From Patiria pectinifera (lineage: Eukaryota > Echinodermata > Asteroidea > Valvatida > Asterinidae), in assembly GCA_029964075.1 (NCBI GenBank), contig CM057142.1, positions 38,938,392 through 39,002,391 of the forward strand: 64,000 nucleotides of DNA. Direction: 5' to 3'. The notes under the pieces are model-generated. The model had not been told where the DNA came from, made no database searches, and saw only the letters and a program-made list of their open reading frames with translations. Below, piece after piece: positions 49,001-58,900 of this stretch. Within the stretch, counting starts at the first letter, position 1, and each line of letters starts with the position of its first letter. The position numbers and the translations under genes are program-made.

Positions 49001-52000
49001 GTACCATTCCCAAGCTTCATGGTTCAGTGGCTCACCAACTGAATACAAAATAGATGAATTAAGGTTTTTTTTTACTTTGAAAAGCTGCGTCTTCCAAAAA
49101 CATATTATTGAAAACTTTCCCCTTTCAATATGACTCCTATTAAGTCCCAAGGCACAGTCTTGCTGATTTTCGGAAGGGGCATCAAAACCCAACGTTGAGT
49201 AATAGTAGCTGGGTGCAAACTTCTTACAGTCTTTCAAAATCGACACAACAAAACAAATAAAGATACACAACCACCACCATCCCCCTTCGGTAAAAAGCAA
49301 AATATAGAAACCACAAGAAAGATGTTTCAATCATCTGGAAATCATTCTTTCAAAAGTTTCAGCTAGAAATCAAAGTCCGCTATACTCTTTTTTCCCCTTC
49401 TTAATTGCTTTAGATGCTCTGAACTAAACGGGAAACTTGCTTTCAGGGCATCACTTTTGAACAAGTCCAAAAACCTTTCTCCACAAAACAAATTCGAGAC
49501 GAATAGTCTTAATCTCATTCGTTAAGACCTATTCACATTTTTTTAAATAGACCCCCCCCCCAAAAAAAACCCGGAAAAGTTAAGTAACAAAACCTGAATT
49601 TTTTTCCACCATCATCAACTTGCAGTTTTTTACTCAACTTCAAAGCCATTAACCAGTTCACGCTGGGATTATTTTGAAATTGAGTGGACCCAGGCACGAG
49701 TTTGTTTTTCACGAACCTCGATGCCAGACGGATTCAGGCCGTCATCTGTGGGTAGCACACCCTGATATTTCTGGCCTCGCTCGTTGCGAGTGGGTCGCGA
49801 TATATCTGGCCTCGCCCATTGCGTGTTTATCTGCGTTTTGGCGGTCATAACCAAGAATTGGTTCAATGGTTTCTCTTTGGTTAATTGTCTTGGGGATCTG
49901 AGTACTACATGATCATGTGTAATTCTAACCCATTTAAAATTGCTGAAGAAATTCACCGACAAGAAACTAACGAACCAATTCTTGGTTATGACCGCCAAAA
50001 CGCACCCCAGGTTAACAATGAAAACACAGCGTGAACTCATTTCCAAAGGGCAGATCACATTACACATTCATACATAAAGTAAGAAAAACATACCACAGCC
50101 AAGTGTCCTCAGTGTGGAACGGTCATATTTGGTGACGTAGGAAGTGTCATACTTGAGAAGGAGTCTAATGGCCGTAGGGGCTCCGTAGAACTGGTTCAAC
50201 TTTAACCTTTGTACCATCTCCCAGTAGCGACCTGCCAAAAATATATGAACCATATTAAAGGGAATATACAACATTTGCAAACATTGAAAAATAAAACTAC
50301 CAAGTTTTTACGAAATACCTTACTAGGATGTTGGTAAATGACAGTCTAAAGCATCCTGTAAAATTATGGCACCTGGTGTGAAGTCATTTTCAAGAAAATG
50401 GTATTTTTGTATACATTTCCAGCGGTGGTCGGCCGACCACCGTTGGAAAAACCTAACTATTTTGCAACTACTGCTCCAAATTTACCATTTTTTATTCAGT
50501 TCAAATTTTGTTTGCTATTGGTTACATATTCATGAACGGGTGCAGGCCAGCTAGACTTGTTCCCTTACCTTACAATTTTCCGGCATCTGGAAATTGATCC
50601 ATTTTATCTTTGGTGGAGTCAGGGAACCAGACTACTTGAAAATTTTTGTTTTTCTTGGTTTTTCAAGCATTTTCGAACAAAAAACTTCAAACATGTCAAA
50701 ATTTGATCTATTATACTAACCCCCAAATACATGTAGTTCATTTCTGAAAATTACAGCAAAAGCCAATGGTGTACATTCCCTTTAAATAGCTCAGGGGTCA
50801 TTCCATGCTGGATGGCCTAACATAGCTGCCAACTTTTCAAAATCCCAATTAGTAATCAACCCGCGCGGTCATTTTCAACTTCTCGTTTTATCAAAAGCTT
50901 TACCAACATCGAGTACAGGTACATGGTTTACATGTACACATACATGTGCATACCCTTCTTGTTGTGAATAATAATGTACTGTAGGCCAAAAGATAATTAA
51001 AAAAAAAAAAAAAAAAAATTTAAATTTAATTTTTTTTTTTTTTTAATTAATTTTGTTTAAATGTCTATATTTGTTTGTTGAAGTCAAATAAATAATAACA
51101 ACAATAACATGTGCGCATATGTTTTTTGAGATGCATGCTATCGATGTGGAGTTTCGAGTTCGTTTCAATCATGTTTTTACACACAATGATTTAGGGCCAC
51201 CGTATGCAATAGAAATATCCCGCCAACATACCTTGCAAACGCACGCTAATTTATCTTTTCTGGACGTTGTGACAAACTCAAACTCTATTACCAATTATTC
51301 CAACCATACTCTTATTAAATTCCATGATTAAAATCTTGCACTGATGGGTCTCATCCCTGCAATAAGCGACTAAATGTGCTCACGATCGTCACTGAAAAGT
51401 ACTCACATACAGTACACGTTATACACACAACCACACATCCACGAGATGCACACAAATGACACATCATTGAAAAATATTTTTAGTCTGGTCCTCAAGTACT
51501 CCACTGCGCACAATGCATTGATGTCTATCAGGTGCTTGACTGCATTCTTATTAGACTTGTCACCAGTCCATCCATTATCGCGACATTTCGCCAGAAGTTT
51601 TCGGTCAAAAACGATACTTTACAAGTATTTTTTTTTTCGTTAGGTAGAAAATGGGAAATTCGTAATGTTTTAGTGGCAAATCGTATTTTCGTAATTTAAC
51701 AAACAATTCGTAATAATTACGAAAAAATCGTACTAGTTGGCAGCTATGGCCTAACATTATTCTCAAAATGTGTTTTTACTTTTGAGGGTGCTATGCACGC
51801 AGTCCGCTGGTCTGGAACACTTGACACAAGCAGGAATTGGAACTGTACTAACAGTATACCTGGATCAGGGTATGTTATTCTTCTCGCCAATGGACAACCA
51901 GACATAGAGTGGAAGGTATTATAGCTGGATCAGGGTAAAATGTGTGTTGTCACAGAGAGGAATGTATAATACCTTGATCAAGGTATTACTATTAGGCTGG

Positions 52001-52929
52001 TCTATTCTCCGACGCCAAAGCATTGATTGGAATGTATTATACCTGGATCAGGGTATGTTATTATTGACTGAAATATCAAAACACGTTGATAAAGGTATGT
52101 TAGCTTACACCCAGAAACCCATAAATTTGATTGGAAAGCAAAATACCTGGATCAGGGTATGTTGGTTTACTCTCAGATCTATTTCAAAACACTGATTAGA
52201 ATGTACTAGTGCAGGGCCATTCGAAAATGTGCGTGTTCGGAAGGGGCAGTTGAGAACTGCAGCTCGTGCAAACAACGCACATTATTCAATGGTGTGAACA
52301 CACACTCGCAAGTTAAACGCAAAAAATGTCGTCACCCCCAGGCACTGATATTTACCCCTACTGGGCAAAATGGTATCGCCCTACAACTGAAGGGCGTAGT
52401 TGTAGGGCGATACCATATTGTATTAGAGTTGCTCAGTCGACCGCTTACATACAGTGCATTGATGGTTGCTCAGTTGACTACAAAATGCATGTGCCCGTGC
52501 ATGCCACTCACGTATATGCCACTCACGTATATGTACGTACGAAGACATGGTATGCAGTGCTATCGTCCTACAATGTGCCCGTCCTTTTTTCACTGTTTGC
52601 GTCAGCACGCGCGCTTTAGCTCGAACATGACGTAAACAATTGAAAAGAACCCCATGATGTGCCCGCCCTTTTTTTACACTGTTGCGTCATATCAAGCACG
52701 CGCGCTTTTGCTCAAACATGACGTAAACAATTGAAAAGAACATCAGTGCGCGGTGTTCTAGGCTATATTCTGGCACGCTAGGCTTCAGAAAATACTGTTT
52801 TTTTGCAGCTTTTTCGAGAACCGCTGGTCCAAACCACTTCAAACTTGGCACTGCACATTCGGTTGTCCCGAGCAATACACCCGCCGATTTTCAACCTCAT
52901 ACGGTGCCCGGTTCTGGAGATAATCGGCG

Positions 52930-52983
<54 letters not shown>

Positions 52984-55900
52984 GATTCCTTGAATTGTAG
53001 TATAGATACATATTATCTACATCAAGATATATTGGTCGACTCTCATTTGAACACACACCCAAGCATTGATTGGAATTTATAGTACCTGGATCAGGGTACG
53101 TGGGCGTACTCTCAAATAGGACCGTGGTTGCACCATTGCTGAGCGGACCATAGACTACATAGGTGTGGCCGGTGATCCAACCAATGTCTGCTACACAGGC
53201 ATACACATCATCAGGCTGATAGTCAAACACCATCTGAAATGAATGATATTGAATTATAACATGAATGTAAGCCAACGTTGACAGTCATAGTTAACAATGG
53301 GGTAATGAATATAAATTTCACGAGGTACTTGTGATGGATCACAATTCATCATAAGTCATCACAAGTCCATCACAAGTCATCACAAGTCATCACAAGTCAT
53401 CACAAGACATCACAAGTCATCACAAGACATCACAAGACATCACAAGTCATCACAAGTCATCACAAGTCATCACAAGTCATCACAAGACATCACAAGTCAT
53501 CACAAGTCATCACAAGACATCACAAGTCATCACAAGACATCACAAGTCTGTCCATCACATGTCAATCACAAGTCATCCAGTCTCAAGTAAACTCTCACAG
53601 GCATTTCTTTGTTACTTTTCATCTCCTGTTACTTGTGACTGGACTTGCTAATTGACTTTTGATTTGCAGTACCTGTGACCAGACTTTTGAAAAATACTGT
53701 TGGTGGGTCAGAAATATATTTTTGGCCTAATATTTTTTGTGCTGATTGAATGGGGTTTTCAGTTATATATGCGAATTTCAGCCCGAACTATTTCCATTTG
53801 CCCTACAAACATGACAAAAGCTACGGGAAAAAATGGTAACAAAAAGTGATAAAAAGTTGTGTCAATCAATGTAAAAAATATTAATGTTGATACATTGTAA
53901 TTGTAACGTGAAACTGAACAAAACTGCCCGTATCCCGCGGTAGACAGCGTGCGTAAGCAGCATGACTGTACTGTTGTACCGCTCGTACTGTGTATACATG
54001 TAGCAGCCGACGAGCCATGTGCTGGCAGGAAACTTCGCTAAAACACGCTGCACTGTATCGCTTCGACTACGAGCGGTACAACCTCAAAATAAATTCACGA
54101 CAACGGAAAATACACACACAGACAACAGAGATCAAGTTATGTAAATTAACTTGCATAAATCTTTCTTCATCGATGTTTACTTGGCATTTTTATGATCTCG
54201 AATTTGATCTGTACTGCAGTGTTATGCTGTTGGCCAAATGCATACAGACTTTTTGCCTTCTTTCTATCATGCCTTCTTTGGCCCTTTCACTGCGTGGTGT
54301 GGCAGGAACCAGTACGGCAGCATTGCAATGTGCAAGCATGCATTACACACGTGTTTTCATCACCGCGCGATAGCATCGCAAAATGAACTTTGCTGGTTTC
54401 TTTTCCAAAATAGCAAATGTAAGTAGGCAAATGACAATTTTTGATATAAAAAAATTATGTTTTGAACAAACTGAAGGAAAGTGAGCCGATTCTATGTTTC
54501 AGAGAGTTTTCTAAGCCTATTTTCTATGTCAAAACTTCAAAATCACCATGTAATGCAGCAAAATTAGTGCCAGCCGGCAAGCTTCATTTTCACCCCAAGT
54601 GCCGGCCGGCCAGCGTAGCTACAACCCTGATTGGCACAGTTTCATCGGATCAACCTTTTTTCAATTCACTCAGAACTGAGAAAACTTCTTGTACTCTGTG
54701 TCGTACAAAAGACTACTTATAAATTCTACTATAGTATTTATGATTGCCATATACCCGAACAAACACAAAACGTCGTCAAGGCTTATTCAATTTACTGCTT
54801 GAGCGACTTGTCGGGCGTGCAGAAAAATTGAGGTCTTGAACAATATGAAATACCCAAGGCCATCCTTTGAGAGGCTTTGCTGGTGGACTGGGCGTGGTAA
54901 AGGTGTTATTAACAAAAAGAAACACCTTGAAACCGTGAGTGGGTGGACACACACAAGTGTCACATTTATGTAATCACAATCAGTCAATTGAAAACGAAAA
55001 TCTCCCATCATACACACAATTGAATTGCGAGATATTTTTGGGGGTGTTAAGGGAGGGTCTAGTAAACCAAATACTATTGAATTTATTGAAAACAAGTCAA
55101 GGAACTTTTGCAAGGGACTTTTCTCAGTCCTGTGCTAGCACTGTTGCTTTCATTCATCAAAATAATCCAATATATCACTGTGCATAAACTTTGGGACATA
55201 TTTTGCTTTTAACCCCTCCTTACTCATAAATTTTACTTTTTAATTTAAAAAAGGGAACTTTTTGAGTTGTGGGGGAGACGTATTTAAATTAAAGCCACTG
55301 ATTTTCTGTTTCACTTGATATAAGAATGCAATTGACGAAATCCACCTTTGGAAACAAAATTCCACTTTTTTTGTGCATAAAAGTGCATTCACTGATTTTC
55401 TGTTTCACTTGATAATAGAACGAAATTGACGAAATCCACCTTTGGAAACAAAATTCCACTTTTTTTTGTGCATAAAAGTGCATTCACTGATTGTCTGTTT
55501 CACTTGATAACAGAACGAAATGGACGAAATCCACCTTTGGAAACAAAATTCCACTTTTTGGTGCATAAAAGTGCATTGAGTTGATTAAAGAATATCTTTT
55601 CAATGGAGGTATTTTCATGCATGTGGTTTACACAATGAGCAGGATTTAGCAGTGCAAGGTGATCCTATATGATACCACTGCTCTGCTCTCTTCATGAGCA
55701 TGGGCGTCGCAAGGGGGGGGCTTTTCCCCCAGGCATGCAACTGGGAAGTCACAAAAAAGAGGAAATTCAAATCTTTCCCAGACTTTGTACACTGTTTTTC
55801 TATTTTCAATGGCACACATTGGAAGTGAAAACAGAGGAAATCAGCTGATCCGAGGAAAAGTTGCATGCCTGTTCCCCCCGGAAAAGCAAAAAAAAGCAAA

Positions 55901-58900
55901 AAAACCCCAAAAAACAAAAACCAAAAAAAAGGGGAAAAAAAGAGAAAAAAAGAAAAGAAAAAGAGGCACAAAGTCATAGTGGTATAAATTAATGAGTTGT
56001 GGGGGGGGGGGGGGAATGTCCCTGCCCCCTCTAAAAAGTGATAAATCGAGAATCTGTTGAGAAATACAGGATTTTTTTGGGAAAAATATGTTTTGCCCCC
56101 CTCTAGAAAAAATTCTGGCGATGCCCATGTTCACAAGTCCACACCCAGTCTAAGTCAAGTGACACTAAGTGGGAGAGTCGGGGAGTCAGTCAGTCAGTCG
56201 GGGAGTCAGTCAGTTCAGGTTTCAGGTTTGCTTATTTTCCACAGTATCAAAACAATAATTACAAGATCAGTCAGAAAACAAAAAACAAATACAAATATAC
56301 CTTTTTACTGAGTGAATTATACAAAATAGATGCAAGGAATAATGAAAGGTTTGTGGAAACACCATGTGCGAATAATTTCTCAACTAAGGGAATGGTTCTG
56401 AAAAGAACCAGAGGTATAAACTCGACGTTCCGGTCAGTATGCTCTGACCCTCTGCAGGAGAGTGCCTAAACTCTAAGAAAGTAAACACTCCACCATGCAA
56501 AGCCTCAAATCTTACTTAGATGCAAAGAAATATATAGATATATATTGAGAAATCTACGTCATGCACAGTAATTGTGATACTGACAGTGATTCATTTCAAA
56601 AGCACAGTTTGTAGTTGTCAATGGTCCCTTGTTTACATGCATGTGCATTGAGACAGGAATAAAAGAATGTTAATCCAACCATGCAGGTCCGTGGCCGATG
56701 AACCAATGAACAAAATATGTACAATTAACATTTATACAAGAAGTGGACTAACACAATCAGTGGACGAAGACTTCAAAACCGTAACTACAAAAAGGTCTTA
56801 TCCAGTCAGCAGATAATATGGGTTGGAATGTAGAACACTCAACAATAAGATCACAATAAAACAGATTTAAAAACACGTTCGGAAGCAGAAATATCTTTGG
56901 ATGCTTTAAGCTGATCATTAACCCTAACTCCCTTTACTAGGAACCATACCCATCCTGGCAAATTCCAACACCATATGGGAAACTGTGCACACATATTTCT
57001 GACTTTGATTCTGGAGGTGTGCCAACCCAATGTAAAAGACTGTCAGTTTAGGGGTACTGTACCCATCCTGACAGATTCCAACAAAACATGCCGTTTTGGG
57101 GTTTGATGGGTTGAGTTCTGTTAGGGTTAAGCATGTTCCAAAGCACAGGTCCCTCATGTTTAAAGAGGTTGTGGAATGCTTGAAGACATTTCCGTCATTT
57201 TTTGGGTATATGTAGCCTAAGGTGTGATGAAATAAAAACGACTATTGTTTCTGTCATGAAATGAGTACAAAGGGTACTTTTGAGAGCTATTTTTCAGGTC
57301 CTGTTTCGACCCGAATGTGTAATTTGTGTAAAAGTCGTCGTTGCGGGCAGCAAACAAAACACAGTAAATCGTGACGTAATAAACAGGACTCGTTTATGCT
57401 ACTCTGCATCGAGAGTCCTGTTTATTACGTCACGATTTACTGTGTTTTGTTTGCTGCCCGCAACGACGACTTTTACACAAATTGCACGTTCGGGTCGAAA
57501 CAGGCATGACGGGACCTGAAAAACAGCTCTCAAAAGTACCTTTTGTACTCATTTTATGACAGAAACAATAGTCGTTTTTATTTCATCACACCTTAGGCTA
57601 CATATACCCGAAAAATGACGGAAATGTCTTCGAGCATTCCACAACCTCTTTAATAGTTTTATGAGCTAGAGAAGTACGGGTGTACGGGTGAAAGCTTGAA
57701 AGGTAAAAAGGGAATGAATTTCTGAATTGCGAGAAAAAATAATTTGGATAAATGAAGGTAATTTTTTTACAGGCAAGCTGATGCATGAGGGACCCAAGCT
57801 CAGTCAGTCATGGAGATACAAGACACTAGGCTGGTTTTCTTGGACCAGCAAAAAATCAGAATGAACATACAGTATGAAAAATTTGACAGAGCACATGCAT
57901 TTTTTGTTGGATGCTATATGTGAAATCTTTAGCTTTCCAGTGATACCAAATTTATTTCTGTAGCTTAATTTAATCCAAAGATATGCCACAGGAACTTCAA
58001 CAGTGTCCCGCCGAATGTCGCCGACCTCATTTCGAGAAAAACGGCTTTGAAAAAAAATATGCATTGTGCCGCCAACGGCAGCGAAAAACATTCTTCAGTT
58101 TTTCCACTTTTGGGTGTATATTTTTCCCCAACAAATATACACAGTGTAAATCTTCGAAAACTTGGCTACTCAAGAAAAACAAAATAACCAGTATCGACTT
58201 TGACATGGTTTTTAACGTATCCGACTTCAGGCGCCGATTACTCAAAACAAGGTTTTGGGGGACATTCCTCACTTTGACACAGCAGGTCACATATGGCTTC
58301 TACATGTACCTACCTGATGTGTGAGTGTTGCATAGAGTAGATAGCCCGCCTGTGAATGCGACAGGCCCTTGGGTGTGCCTGTGGATCCTGATGTATACAA
58401 CATGAAGAGAAGGTCCTCAGAGTCTAGGATCTCTGGCTGGCAATCGGTGGATTCTTTGGCCATGGCCTACAAGTCAAACATGCAAGGACACAGAAAATAT
58501 TGACTGCTTTTGAGTGGTATAGTAAAACTAGATTCCTGGGGTGATCCAGCCTTCCCCACGACCACAGAATTATTGTCTAGCAGCTAATAATTTGAAATGT
58601 ACAATAATCAATCAACTAAACATGGGTCGATTTTTTTTGGTCGACATCTCATTCAAAAGTGAATAACTTAGGTATTGCCAGAAAAATAGCAATTTCGAAA
58701 AAAAAACCCCACATTTTTTGGGATGAAATTCGAAAAATATAACAGGGAATGCATCTTTAAGTTCAATCACTTGAGTGGATCTGTATAGGGGTGTAAAACC
58801 AACCTCCTCCAGTGGAATATCAATCTTTGACATAGGCACAGGGTTTCCGGTTCTCTGTGCTACAAAGACACGCTGTATGCTGGGACACTGACTGACTGCA

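Larger units (their letters stand above)
51850..53105. repeat. Degenerate array of partial copies of ACSS exon F's 3' end and donor
   Basis: The plus-strand core TACCTGGATCAGGGTA, which is the end of exon F plus GT, recurs at about 51857, 51921, 51972, 52040, 52083 and 52144. A further decayed copy is near 53020 and the true exon end is at 53083-53098. Copies near 52040 and 52144 also carry flanks matching the true locus: GCATTGATTGGAATGTATTA on the intron side and TTTACTCTCA for ACTCTCA on the exon side. About 800 bp of other repeats (52205-53005) splits the array. Confidence 0.8.

Noticed and set aside
53346-53549. CRISPR-like regular repeat array
   Set aside because: Units are 10 bp with no spacers. 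It is a minisatellite in a eukaryotic intron.
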